Assembly: GCF_910589235.1 (NCBI RefSeq) | Contig: NC_060955.1 | Location: forward strand, 13,536,837-13,600,836 | DNA: 64,000 nt | Direction of reading: 5' to 3' | Source of the DNA: Vespa crabro | Lineage: Eukaryota; Arthropoda; Insecta; Hymenoptera; Vespidae | Shown: one piece after another, positions 37,551-51,138 of the stretch | Layout of the letters: every line of letters begins with the position of its first letter | How positions within the stretch are numbered: position 1 is the first letter of the stretch | Made by a program: the position numbers and the translations under genes | Notes under the pieces: generated by a model | Databases searched by the model: none | Told to the model about the DNA's origin: nothing | The model's input: only the letters and a program-made list of their open reading frames with translations

Positions 37551-39929
37551 AACGTTATTACTATGTTTAAAAACGCGTTATTATATGATAATTATCGAAA
37601 AACGTGTTCGACATACGCGAATTTCGGTATATACGAAGTTAAAATCGTGAAACCTTTAATAATACTCGTGCCCCAGTTTGAAGAAAGTTACCAGTCGATT
37701 CAGAACATTGCATTTCATAAGATCAAACATCTATTTTATCTTTGAAATTGAAGTTTTAACCTTGATTCACATCGTATATACGATTTTTCGCTCATATACG
37801 CGTACCACCGAAAAACGAAAAGTTGAAATCTCGTTCAATTTCATTGATTTTATATTCTCTCGATGCAGAGCAAAGAATATAACAAGAATATGACGTTTTT
37901 ACTATGTTTATATACGCGTTCACATATGATAATTATCGAAAAACGTAATCGGCATACGCGAATTTCAGTATATGCGAAGTTAAAATCGTGAAATCTTTAA
38001 TAATACTTATGCCACAGTTTGAAAAATGATACCAATCGTTCCAGAACATTGCATTTCATAAGATCAAACATCTGTTTTATATTGAAATTAAAGATTTTAA
38101 CATAGATTCATATCGTATCTACGATTTTTCGCTCAAATAAGCGTATCGTCGAAAAACGAAAAGTTGAAACCTCGTTCAATTTCATTGATTTTATATTCTA
38201 TTGATACAGAATAATGAATATAACATGCATATAACGTTTTTAATATGTTTAAAAACTCGTTTTCATATGATAATTATCGATAAACTTAATCGAAAACGCG
38301 AATTTCGGTATAAGCGAAATTAAAATCGTGAAATCTTTAATAATACTTGTGCCACAATTTAAAAATGGTTTCCAGTCGATTCATAACATTGCATTTCATA
38401 AGAACAAGCATCTGTATTATATTGAAATCAAAGTTTTTAACATTGTTTCATATCGTATATACGATTTTTCGCTCATATAAGCGTATCGTCGAAAAACGAA
38501 AAGTTGAAATCTCGTTCAATTTCATTGATTTTATATTCTCTCGATGCAGAGCAAAGAATATAACAAGAATATGACGTTTTTACTATGTTTATATACGCGT
38601 TCACATATGATAATTATCGAAAAACGTAATCGGCATACGCGAATTTCAGTATATGCGAAGTTAAAATCGTGAAATCTTTAATAATACTTATGCCACAGTT
38701 TGAAAAATGATACCAATCGTTCCAGAACATTGCATTTCATAAGATCAAACATCTGTTTTATATTGAAATTAAAGATTTTAACATAGATTCATATCGTATC
38801 TACGATTTTTCGCTCAAATAAGCGTATCGTCGAAAAACGAAAAGTTGAAACCTCGTTCAATTTCATTGATTTTATATTCTATTGATACAGAATAATGAAT
38901 ATAACATGCATATAACGTTTTTAATATGTTTAAAAACTCGTTTTCATATGATAATTATCGATAAACTTAATCGAAAACGCGAATTTCGGTATAAGCGAAA
39001 TTAAAATCGTGAAATCTTTAATAATACTTGTGCCACAATTTAAAAATGGTTTCCAGTCGATTCATAACATTGCATTTCATAAGAACAAGCATCTGTATTA
39101 TATTGAAATCAAAGTTTTTAACATTGTTTCATATCGTATATACGATTTTTCGCTCATATAAGCGTATCGTCGAAAAACGAAAAGTTGAAATCTCGTTCAA
39201 TTTCATTGATTTTATATTCTATCGATGCAGAGCAAAGAATATAACAAGAATTTAACGTTTTTACTATGTTTAAATACGCGTTCACATATGATAATTATCG
39301 AAAAACGTAATCGGCATACGCGAAATTCAGTATATGCGAAGTTAAAAACGAGAAATCTTTAATAATACTCGTGCCACAGTTTGAAAAATATTACCAATCG
39401 AATTAGAACATTGCATTTCATAAGATCAAACATCTATTTTATTTTGGATTCGACGTTATAACCTTGTTTCATATGTTATATGCGATTATTAGCTCATAAA
39501 GTATAGTCGAAAAGCGAAATTTGAATTCTCAACAAATTTCAATGCTTTTATATTCTATCGACGCAGAATACATATTGGAACAATAATATAAGTTTGTTAC
39601 TACGTGTAAATACGAGTTTTAACATGAATATAGTCGAAAAATAAGATCGACCAATGCGAATTTCGAGAATTGCGGAGATGAAATCGTGAAAACATTGAAA
39701 TTACTTGTACCACCGTTTGAAAAATGTTACCAATCAATTCGGACATTGTATTTCTGAAGATCAAACATCTATTTAATCTTGGAATCGACGTTTTAACCTT
39801 GTTTCATATCGTATATACAATTTTTCGTTCATAATGGCGTACCATCGTAATACGAAATATTGAAGTCTCATTCAAATTCAATGAGTTTATATTCTCTCGA
39901 CGCGGGAATAAAGAATATAACATGAATGT
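37551..39929. repeat. 1698-bp family, 7-monomer variant (2379 bp)
   Basis: Monomers are A (37551), B (37892), C/A hybrid (38233), B (38573), C (38914), D (39254) and E (39590). The B-C pair is duplicated with a 681-bp period. The hybrid is C up to about 38480 and has the A tail (TTCTCTCGATG) by 38538. Both B copies share ACATAGATTC near 38101 and 38782, so the duplication is younger than that mutation. Private changes include CTTTGAAATTG near 37745, GTACCACCG near 37805 and ACCAATGCG at 39653. Confidence 0.94.
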
Positions 39930-41627
39930 AACGTTATTACTATGTTTAAAAACGCGTTATTATATGATAATTATCGAAAAACGTGTTCGACATACGCGAA
40001 TTTCGGTATATACGAAGTTAAAATCGTGAAACCTTTAATAATACTCGTGCCCCAGTTTGAAGAAAGTTACCAGTCGATTCAGAACATTGCATTTCATAAG
40101 ATCAAACATCTATTTTATCTTTGGAATTGAAGTTTTAACCTTGATTCACATCGTATATACGATTTTTCGCTCATATACGCGTACCGCCGAAAAACGAAAA
40201 GTTGAAATCTCGTTCAATTTCATTGATTTTATATTCTCTCGATGCAGAGCAAAGAATATAACAAGAATATGACATTTTTACTATGTTTATATACGCGTTC
40301 ACATATGATAATTATCGAAAAACGTAATCGGCATACGCGAATTTCAGTATATGCGAAGTTAAAATCGTGAAATCTTTAATAATACTTATGCCACAGTTTG
40401 AAAAATGATACCAATCGTTCCAGAACATTGCATTTCATAAGATCAAACATCTGTTTTATATTGAAATTAAAGATTTTAACATTGATTCATATCGTATCTA
40501 CGATTTTTCGCTCAAATAAGCGTATCGTCGAAAAACGAAAAGTTGAAACCTCGTTCAATTTCATTGATTTTATATTCTATTGATACAGAATAATGAATAT
40601 AACATGCATATAACGTTTTTAATATGTTTAAAAACTCGTTTTCATATGATAATTATCGATAAACTTAATCGAAAACGCGAATTTCGGTATAAGCGAAATT
40701 AAAATCGTGAAATCTTTAATAATACTTGTGCCACAATTTAAAAATGGTTTCCAGTCGATTCATAACATTGCATTTCATAAGAACAAGCATCTGTATTATA
40801 TTGAAATCAAAGTTTTTAACATTGTTTCATATCGTATATACGATTTTTCGCTCATATAAGCGTATCGTCGAAAAACGAAAAGTTGAAATCTCGTTCAATT
40901 TCATTGATTTTATATTCTATCGATGCAGAGCAAAGAATATAACAAGAATTTAACGTTTTTACTATGTTTAAATACGCGTTCACATATGATAATTATCGAA
41001 AAACGTAATCGGCATACGCGAAATTCAGTATATGCGAAGTTAAAAACGAGAAATCTTTAATAATACTCGTGCCACAGTTTGAAAAATATTACCAATCGAA
41101 TTAGAACATTGCATTTCATAAGATCAAACATCTATTTTATTTTGGATTCGACGTTATAACCTTGTTTCATATGTTATATGCGATTATTAGCTCATAAAGT
41201 ATAGTCGAAAAGCGAAATTTGAATTCTCAACAAATTTCAATGCTTTTATATTCTATCGACGCAGAATACATATTGGAACAATAATATAAGTTTGTTACTA
41301 TGTGTAAATACGAGTTTTAACATGAATATAGTCGAAAAATAAGATCGACCCATGCGAATTTCGAGAATTGCGGAGATGAAATCGTGAAAACATTGAAATT
41401 ACTTGTACCACCGTTTGAAAAATGTTACCAATCAATTCGGACATTGTATTTCTGAAGATCAAACATCTATTTAATCTTGGAATCGACGTTTTAACCTTGT
41501 TTCATATCGTATATACAATTTTTCGTTCATAATGGCGTACCATCGTAATACGAAATATTGAAGTCTCATTCAAATTCAATGAGTTTATATTCTCTCGACG
41601 CGGGAATAAAGAATATAACATGAATGT
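39930..41627. repeat. 1698-bp HOR, unit 8
   Basis: Canonical. It is the first unit in which B starts ATGACATTTTTAC (near 40271) instead of ATGACGTTTTTAC. All later units but one share this variant. Confidence 0.94.
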
Positions 41628-43325
41628 AACGATATTACTATGTTTAAAAACGCGTTATTATATGATAATTATCGAAAAACGTGTTCGACATACTCGAATT
41701 TCGGTATATACGAAGTTAAAATCGTGAAACCTTTAATAATACTCGTGCCCCAGTTTGAAGAAAGTTACCAGTCGATTCAGAACATTGCATTTCATAAGAT
41801 CAAACATCTATTTTATCTTTGGAATTGAAGTTTTAACCTTGATTCACATCGTATATACGATTTTTCGCTCATATACGCGTACCGCCGAAAAACGAAAAGT
41901 TGAAATCTCGTTCAATTTCATTGATTTTATATTCTCTCGATGCAGAGCAAAGAATATAACAAGAATATGACATTTTTACTATGTTTATATACGCGTTCAC
42001 ATATGATAATTATCGAAAAACGTAATCGGCATACGCGAATTTCAGTATATGCGAAGTTAAAATCGTGAAATCTTTAATAATACTTATGCCACAGTTTGAA
42101 AAATGATACCAATCGTTCCAGAACATTGCATTTCATAAGATCAAACATCTGTTTTATATTGAAATTAAAGATTTTAACATTGATTCATATCGTATCTACG
42201 ATTTTTCGCTCAAATAAGCGTATCGTCGAAAAACGAAAAGTTGAAACCTCGTTCAATTTCATTGATTTTATATTCTATTGATACATAATAATGAATATAA
42301 CATGCATATAACGTTTTTATTATGTTTAAAAACTCGTTTTCATATGATAATTATCGATAAACTTAATTGAAAACGCGAATTTCGGTATAAGCGAAATTAA
42401 AATCGTGAAATCTTTAATAATACTTGTGCCACAATTTAAAAATGGTTTCCAGTCGATTCATAACATTGCATTTCATAAGAACAAGTATCTGTATTATATT
42501 GAAATCAAAGTTTTTAACATTGTTTCATATCGTATATACGATTTTTCGCTCATATAAGCGTATCGTCGAAAAACGAAAAGTTGAAATCTCGTTCAATTTC
42601 ATTGATTTTATATTCTATTGATGCAGAGCAAAGAATATAACAAGAATTTAACGTTTTTACTATGTTTAAATACGCGTTCACATATGATAATTATCGAAAA
42701 ACGTAATCGGCATACGCGAAATTCAGTATATGCGAAGTTAAAAACGAGAAATCTTTAATAATACTCGTGCCACAGTTTGAAAAATATTACCAATCGAATT
42801 AGAACATTGCATTTCATAAGATCAAACATCTATTTTATTTTGGATTCGACGTTATAACCTTGTTTCATATGTTATATGCGATTATTAGCTCATAAAGTAT
42901 AGTCGAAAAGCGAAATTTGAATTCTCAACAAATTTCAATGCTTTTATATTCTATCGACGCAGAATACATATTGGAACAATAATATAAATTTGTTACTATG
43001 TGTAAATACGAGTTTTAACATGAATATAGTCGAAAAATAAGATCGACCCATGCGAATTTCGAGAATTGCGGAGATGAAATCGTGAAAACATTGAAATTAC
43101 TTGTACCACCGTTTGAAAAATGTTACCAATCAATTCGGACATTGTATTTCTGAAGATCAAACATCTATTTAATCTTGGAATCGACGTTTTAACCTTGTTT
43201 CATATCGTATATACAATTTTTCGTTCATAATGGCGTACCATCGTAATACGAAATATTGAAGTCTCATTCAAATTCAATGAGTTTATATTCTCTCGACGCG
43301 GGAATAAAGAATATAACATGAATGT
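41628..43325. repeat. 1698-bp HOR, unit 9
   Basis: Canonical length. C carries TTTTTATTATG and AATTGAAAACGCG (near 42315 and 42365), a combination seen again only at 55.2 and 61.0 kb. Private changes include ACGATATTAC at its start, TACTCGAATT at 41694, ATACATAATAATG at 42286 and a C tail of CTATTGATGC. Confidence 0.93.
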
Positions 43326-45024
43326 AACGTTATTACTATGTTTAAAAACGCGTTATTATATGATAATTATCGAAAAACGTGTTCGACATACGCGAATTTC
43401 GGTATATACGAAGTTAAAATCGTGAAACCTTTAATAATACTCGTGCCCCAGTTTGAAGAAAGTTACCAGTCGATTCAGAACATTGCATTTCATAAGATCA
43501 AACATCTATTTTATCTTTGGAATTGAAGTTTTAACCTTGATTCACATCGTATATACGATTTTTCGCTCATATACGCGTACCGCCGAAAAACGAAAAGTTG
43601 AAATCTCGTTCAATTTCATTGATTTTATATTCTCTCGATGCAGAGCAAAGAATATAACAAGAATATGACATTTTTACTATGTTTATATACGCGTTCACAT
43701 ATATATAATTATCGAAAAACGTAATCGGCATACGCGAATTTCAGTATATGCGAAGTTAAAATCGTGAAATCTTTAATAATACTTATGCCACAGTTTGAAA
43801 AATGATACCAATCGTTCCAGAACATTGCATTTCATAAGATCAAACATCTGTTTTATATTGAAATTAAAGATTTTAACATTGATTCATATCGTATCTACGA
43901 TTTTTCGCTCAAATAAGCGTATCGTCGAAAAACGAAAAGTTGAAACCTCGTTCAATTTCATTGATTTTATATTCTATTGATACAGAATAATGAATATAAC
44001 ATGCATATAACGTTTTTATTATGTTTAAAAACTCGTTTTCATATGATAATTATCGATAAACTTAATCGAAAACGCGAATTTCGGTATAAGCGAAATTAAA
44101 ATCGTGAAATCTTTAATAATACTTGTGCCACAATTTAAAAATGGTTTCCAGTCGATTCATAACATTGCATTTCATAAGAACAAGCATCTGTATTATATTG
44201 AAATCAAAGTTTTTAACATTGTTTCATATCGTATATACGATTTTTCGCTCATATAAGCGTATCGTCGAAAAACGAAAAGTTGAAATCTCGTTCAATTTCA
44301 TTGATTTTATATTCTATCGATGCAGAGCAAAGAATATAACAAGAATTTAACGTTTTTACTATGTTTAAATACGCGTTCACATATGATAATTATCGAAAAA
44401 CGTAATCGGCATACGCGAAATTCAGTATATGCGAAGTTAAAAACGAGAAATCTTTAATAATACTCGTGCCACAGTTTGAAAAATATTACCAATCGAATTA
44501 GAACATTGCATTTCATAAGATCAAACATCTATTTTATTTTGGATTCGACGTTATAACCTTGTTTCATATGTTATATGCGATTATTAGCTCATAAAGTATA
44601 GTCGAAAAGCGAAATTTGAATTCTCAACAAATTTCAATGCTTTTATATTCTATCGACGCAGAATACATATTGGAACAATAATATAAGTTTGTTACTATGT
44701 GTAAATACGAGTTTTAACATGAATATAGTCGAAAAATAAGATCGACCCATGCGAATTTCGAGAATTGCGGAGATGAAATCGTGAAAACATTGAAATTACT
44801 TGTACCACCGTTTGAAAAATGTTACCAATCAATTCGGACATTGTATTTCTGAAGATCAAACATCTATTTAATCTTGGAATCGACGTTTTAACCTTGTTTC
44901 ATATCGTATATACAATTTTTCGTTCATAATGGCGTACCATCGTAATACGAAATATTGAAGTCTCATTCAAATTCAATGAGTTTATATTCTCTCGACGCGG
45001 GAATAAAGAATATAACATGAATGT
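43326..45024. repeat. 1698-bp HOR, unit 10 (1699 bp)
   Basis: A-B-C-D-E with one extra base: CACATATATATAATTATC near 43695 replaces CACATATGATAATTATC and breaks the 10-bp palindrome. C has TTTTTATTATG but keeps AATCGAAAACG. Confidence 0.93.
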
Positions 45025-46722
45025 AACGTTATTACTATGTTTAAAAACGCGTTATTATATGATAATTATCGAAAAACGTGTTCGACATACGCGAATTTCG
45101 GTATATACGAAGTTAAAATCGTGAAACCTTTAATAATACTCGTGCCCCAGTTTGAAGAAAGTTACCAGTCGATTCAGAACATTGCATTTCATAAGATCAA
45201 ACATCTATTTTATCTTTGGAATTGAAGTTTTAACCTTGATTCACATCGTATATACGATTTTTCGCTCATATACGTGTACCGCCGAAAAACGAAAAGTTGA
45301 AATCTCGTTCAATTTCATTGATTTTATATTCTCTCGATGCAGAGCAAAGAATATAACAAGAATATGACGTTTTTACTATGTTTATATACGCGTTCACATA
45401 TGATAATTATCGAAAAACGTAATCGGCATACGCGAATTTCAGTATATGCGAAGTTAAAATCGTGAAATCTTTAATAATACTTATGCCACAGTTTGAAAAA
45501 TGATACCAATCGTTCCAGAACATTGCATTTCATAAGATCAAACATCTGTTTTATATTGAAATTAAAGATTTTAACATTGATTCATATCGTATCTACGATT
45601 TTTCGCTCAAATAAGCGTATCGTCGAAAAACGAAAAGTTGAAACCTCGTTCAATTTCATTGATTTTATATTCTATTGATACAGAATAATGAATATAACAT
45701 GCATATAACGTTTTTATTATGTTTAAAAACTCGTTTTCATATGATAATTATCGATAAACTTAATCGAAAACGCGAATTTCGGTATAAGCGAAATTAAAAT
45801 CGTGAAATCTTTAATAATACTTGTGCCACAATTTAAAAATGGTTTCCAGTCGATTCATAACATTGCATTTCATAAGAACAAGCATCTGTATTATATTGAA
45901 ATCAAAGTTTTTAACATTGTTTCATATCGTATATACGATTTTTCGCTCATATAAGCGTATCGTCGAAAAACGAAAAGTTGAAATCTCGTTCAATTTCATT
46001 GATTTTATATTCTATCGATGCAGAGCAAAGAATATAACAAGAATTTAACGTTTTTACTATGTTTAAATACGCGTTCACATATGATAATTATCGAAAAACG
46101 TAATCGGCATACTCGAAATTCAGTATATGCGAAGTTAAAAACGAGAAATCTTTAATAATACTCGTGCCACAGTTTGAAAAATATTACCAATCGAATTAGA
46201 ACATTGCATTTCATAAGATCAAACATCTATTTTATTTTGGATTCGACGTTATAACCTTGTTTCATAAGTTATATTCGATTATTAGCTCATAAAGTATAGT
46301 CGAAAAGCTAAATTTGAATTCTCAACAAATTTCAATGCTTTTATATTCTATCGACGCAGAATACATATTTGAACAATAATATAAGTTTGTTACTATGTGT
46401 AAATACGAGTTTTAACATGAATATAGTCGAAAAATAAGATCGACCCATGCGAATTTCGAGAATTGCGGAGATGAAATCGTGAAAACATTGAAATTACTTG
46501 TACCACCGTTTGAAAAATGTTACCAATCAATTCGGACATTGTATTTCTGAAGATCAAACATCTATTTAATCTTGGAATCGACGTTTTAACCTTGTTTCAT
46601 ATCGTATATACAATTTTTCGTTCATAATGGCGTACCATCGTAATACGAAATATTGAAGTCTCATTCAAATTCAATGAGTTTATATTCTCTCGACGCGGGA
46701 ATAAAGAATATAACATGAATGT
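45025..46722. repeat. 1698-bp HOR, unit 11, with clustered changes in D
   Basis: Canonical length. It is the only unit after 39.9 kb that retains ATGACGTTTTTAC (45366). D carries five private changes within 260 bp: G to T at 46113, 46275, 46309 and 46370, and T to A at 46267. A has TACGTGTACC near 45274. Confidence 0.93.
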
Positions 46723-48420
46723 AACGTTATTACTATGTTTAAAAACGCGTTATTATATGATAATTATCGAAAAACGTGTTCGACATACGCGAATTTCGGT
46801 ATATACGAAGTTAAAATCGTGAAACCTTTAATAATACTCGTGCCCCAGTTTGAAGAAAGTTACCAGTCGATTCAGAACATTGCATTTCATAAGATCAAAC
46901 ATCTATTTTATCTTTGGAATTGAAGTTTTAACCTTGATTCACATCGTATATACGATTTTTCGCTCATATACGCGTACCGCCGAAAAACGAAAAGTTGAAA
47001 TCTCGTTCAATTTCATTGATTTTATATTCTCTCGATGCAGAGCAAAGAATATAACAAGAATATGACATTTTTACTATGTTTATATACGCGTTCACATATG
47101 ATAATTATCGAAAAACGTAATCGGCATACGCGAATTTCAGTATATGCGAAGTTAAAATCGTGAAATCTTTAATAATACTTATGCCACAGTTTGAAAAATG
47201 ATACCAATCGTTCCAGAACATTGCATTTCATAAGATCAAACATCTGTTTTATATTGAAATTAAAGATTTTAACATTGATTCATATCGTATCTACGATTTT
47301 TCGCTCAAATGAGCGTATCGTCGAAAAACGAAAAGTTGAAACCTCGTTCAATTTCATTGATTTTATATTCTATTGATACAGAATAATGAATATAACATGC
47401 ATATAACGTTTTTAATATGTTTAAAAACTCGTTTTCATATGATAATTATCGATAAACTTAATCGAAAACGCGAATTTCGGTATAAGCGAAATTAAAATCG
47501 TGAAATCTTTAATAATACTTGTGCCACAATTTAAAAATTGTTTCCAGTCGATTCATAACATTGCATTTCATAAGAACAAGCATCTGTATTATATTGAAAT
47601 CAAAGTTTTTAACATTGTTTCATATCGTATATACGATTTTTCGCTCATATAAGCGTATCGTCGAAAAACGAAAAGTTGAAATCTCGTTCAATTTCATTGA
47701 TTTTATATTCTATCGATGCAGAGCAAAGAATATAACAAGAATTTAACGTTTTTACTATGTTTAAATACGCGTTCACATATGATAATTATCGAAAAACGTA
47801 ATCGGCATACGCGAAATTCAGTATATGCGAAGTTAAAAACGAGAAATCTTTAATAATACTCGTGCCACAGTTTGAAAAATATTACCAATCGAATTAGAAC
47901 ATTGCATTTCATAAGATCAAACATCTATTTTATTTTGGATTCGACGTTATAACCTTGTTTCATATGTTATATGCGATTATTAGCTCATAAAGTATAGTCG
48001 AAAAGCGAAATTTGAATTCTCAACAAATTTCAATGCTTTTATATTCTATCGACGCAGAATACATATTGGAACAATAATATAAGTTTGTTACTATGTGTAA
48101 ATACGAGTTTTAACATGAATATAGTCGAAAAATAAGATCGACCCATGCGAATTTCGAGAATTGCGGAGATGAAATCGTGAAAACATTGAAATTACTTGTA
48201 CCACCGTTTGAAAAATGTTACCAATCAATTCGGACATTGTATTTCTGAAGATCAAACATCTATTTAATCTTGGAATCGACGTTTTAACCTTGTTTCATAT
48301 CGTATATACAATTTTTCGTTCATAATGGCGTACCATCGTAATACGAAATATTGAAGTCTCATTCAAATTCAATGAGTTTATATTCTCTCGACGCGGGAAT
48401 AAAGAATATAACATGAATGT
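46723..48420. repeat. 1698-bp HOR, unit 12
   Basis: Canonical. Private changes are CAAATGAGCG near 47311 and AAAAATTGTTTCC at 47539. Confidence 0.94.
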
Positions 48421-49437
48421 AACGTTATTACTATGTTTAAAAACGCGTTATTATATGATAATTATCGAAAAACGTGTTCGACATACGCGAATTTCGGTAT
48501 ATACGAAGTTAAAATCGTGAAACCTTTAATAATACTCGTGCCCCAGTTTGAAGAAAGTTACCAGTCGATTCAGAACATTGCATTTCATAAGATCAAACAT
48601 CTATTTTATCTTTGGAATTGAAGTTTTAACCTTGATTCACATCGTATATACGATTTTTCGCTCATATACGCGTACCGCCGAAAAACGAAAAGTTGAAATC
48701 TCGTTCAATTTCATTGATTTTATATTCTCTCGATGCAGAGCAAAGAATATAACAAGAATATGACATTTTTACTATGTTTATATACGCGTTCACATATGAT
48801 AATTATCGAAAAACGTAATCGGCATACGCGAAATTCAGTATATGCGAAGTTAAAAACGAGAAATCTTTAATAATACTCGTGCCACAGTTTGAAAAATATT
48901 ACCAATCGAATTAGAACATTGCATTTCATAAGATCAAACATCTATTTTATTTTGGATTCGACGTTATAACCTTGTTTCATATGTTATACGCGATTATTAG
49001 CTCATAAAGTATAGTCGAAAAGCGAAATTTGAATTCTCAACAAATTTCAATGCTTTTATATTCTATCGACGCAGAATACATATTGGAACAATAATATAAG
49101 TTTGTTACTATGTGTAAATACGAGTTTTAACATGAATATAGTCGAAAAATAAGATCGACCCATGCGAATTTCGAGAATTGCGGAGATGAAATTGTGAAAA
49201 CATTGAAATTACTTGTACCACCGTTTGAAAAATGTTACCAATCAATTCGGACATTGTATTTCTGAAGATCAAACATCTATTTAATCTTGGAATCGACGTT
49301 TTAACCTTGTTTCATATCGTATATACAATTTTTCGTTCATAATGGCGTACCATCGTAATACGAAATATTGAAGTCTCATTCAACTTCAATGAGTTTATAT
49401 TCTCTCGACGCGGGAATAAAGAATATAACATGAATGT
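48421..49437. repeat. 1698-bp family, 3-monomer variant (1017 bp)
   Basis: Monomers are A (48421), a B/D hybrid (48762-49097, 336 bp) and E (49098). The hybrid begins as B (TTTATATACGCG) and is D from CGAAATTCAG at about 48829. B-C has been lost by exchange within CACATATGATAATTATCG and the 30 bases after it, a loss of 681 bp. This is the mirror image of the 681-bp gain at 37.9 kb. Confidence 0.93.
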
Positions 49438-51138
49438 AACGTTATTACTATGTTTAAAAACGCGTTATTATGTGATAATTATCGAAAAACGTGTTCGACA
49501 TACGCGAATTTCGGTATATACGAAGTTAAAATCGTGAAACCTTTAATAATACTCGTGCCCCAGTTTGAAGAAAGTTACCAGTCGATTCAGAACATTGCAT
49601 TTCATAAGATCAAACATCTATTTTATCTTTGGAATTGAAGTTTTAACCTTGATTCACATCGTATATACGATTTTTCGCTCATATACGCGTACCGCCGAAA
49701 AACGAAAAGTTGAAATCTCGTTCAATTTCATTGATTTTATATTCTCTCGATGCAGAGCAAAGAATATAACAAGAATATGACATTTTTACTATGTTTATAT
49801 ACGCGTTCACATATGATAATTATCGAAAAACGTAATCGGCATACGCGAATTTCAGTATATGCGAAGTTAAAATCGTGAAATCTTTAATAATACTTATGCC
49901 ACAGTTTGAAAAATGATACCAATCGTTCCAGAACATTGCATTTCATAAGATCAAACATCTGTTTTATATTGAAATTAAAGATTTTAACATTGATTCATAT
50001 CGTATCTACGATTTTTCGCTCAAATAAGCGTATCGTCGAAAAACGAAAAGTTGAAACCTCGTTCAATTTCATTGATTTTATATTCTATTGATACAGAATA
50101 ATGAATATAACATGCATATAACGTTTTTAATATGTTTAAAAACTCGTTTTCATATGATAATTATCGATAAACTTAATCGAAAACGCGAATTTCGGTATAA
50201 GCGAAATTAAAATCGTGAAATCTTTAATAATACTTGTGCCACAATTTAAAAATGGTTTCCAGTCGATTCATAACATTGCATTTCATAAGAACAAGCATCT
50301 GTATTATATTGAAATCAAAGTTTTTAACATTGTTTCATATCGTATATACGATTTTTCGCTCATATAATCGTATCGTCGAAAAACGAAAAGTTGAAATCTC
50401 GTTCAATTTCATTGATTTTATATTCTATCGATGCAGAGCAAAGAATATAACAAGAATTTAACGTTTTTACTATGTTTAAATACGCGTTCACATATGATAA
50501 TTATCGAAAAACGTAATCGGCATACGCGAAATTCAGTATATGCGAAGTTAAAAACGAGAAATCTTTAATAATACTCGTGCCACAGTTTGAAAAATATTAC
50601 CAATCGAATCAGAACATTGCATTTTATGAGATCAAACGTCTATTTTATTTTGGAATCGTCGTTATAAACTTGTTTCATATGTTATATACGATTATTAGCT
50701 CATAAAGAAGTATCGTCGAAAAGTGAAATTTGAATTCTCAAAAAATTTCAATGCTTTTATATTCTATCGACGCAGAATACATATTGGAACAAGAATATAA
50801 GTTTGTTACTATGTGTAAATACGAGTTTCAGCATGAATATTGTCGAAAAATAAGATCGACACATGCGAATTTCGAGAAATGCGGAGATGAAATCGTGAAA
50901 ACATTGAAATTACTTGTTCCACCGTTTGAAAAATGTCACCAATCAATTCGGACATTGTATTTCTGAAGATCAAACATCTATTTAATCTTGGAATCGACGT
51001 TTTAACCTTGTTTCATATCGTATATACAATTTTTCGTTCATAATGGCGTACCATCGTAATACGAAATATTGAAGTCTCATTCAAATTCAATGAGTTTATA
51101 TTCTCTCGACGCGGGAATAAAGAATATAACATGAATGT
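49438..51138. repeat. 1698-bp HOR, unit 14 (1701 bp), with archaic D/E sequence
   Basis: A, B and C are canonical apart from TATTATGTGATAATT near 49472, CAACTTCAATG just upstream, and CATATAATCG at 50368. D and E switch at about 50609 to features of older HORs (AATCGAATCAGAAC, TTTTATGAGATCAAACGTC, GAAGTATCGTCG, GAACAAGAATATAAG, TTGTTCCACCG) and return to the 1698-bp type by about 51070 (GAAGTCTCATTC). Confidence 0.92.
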
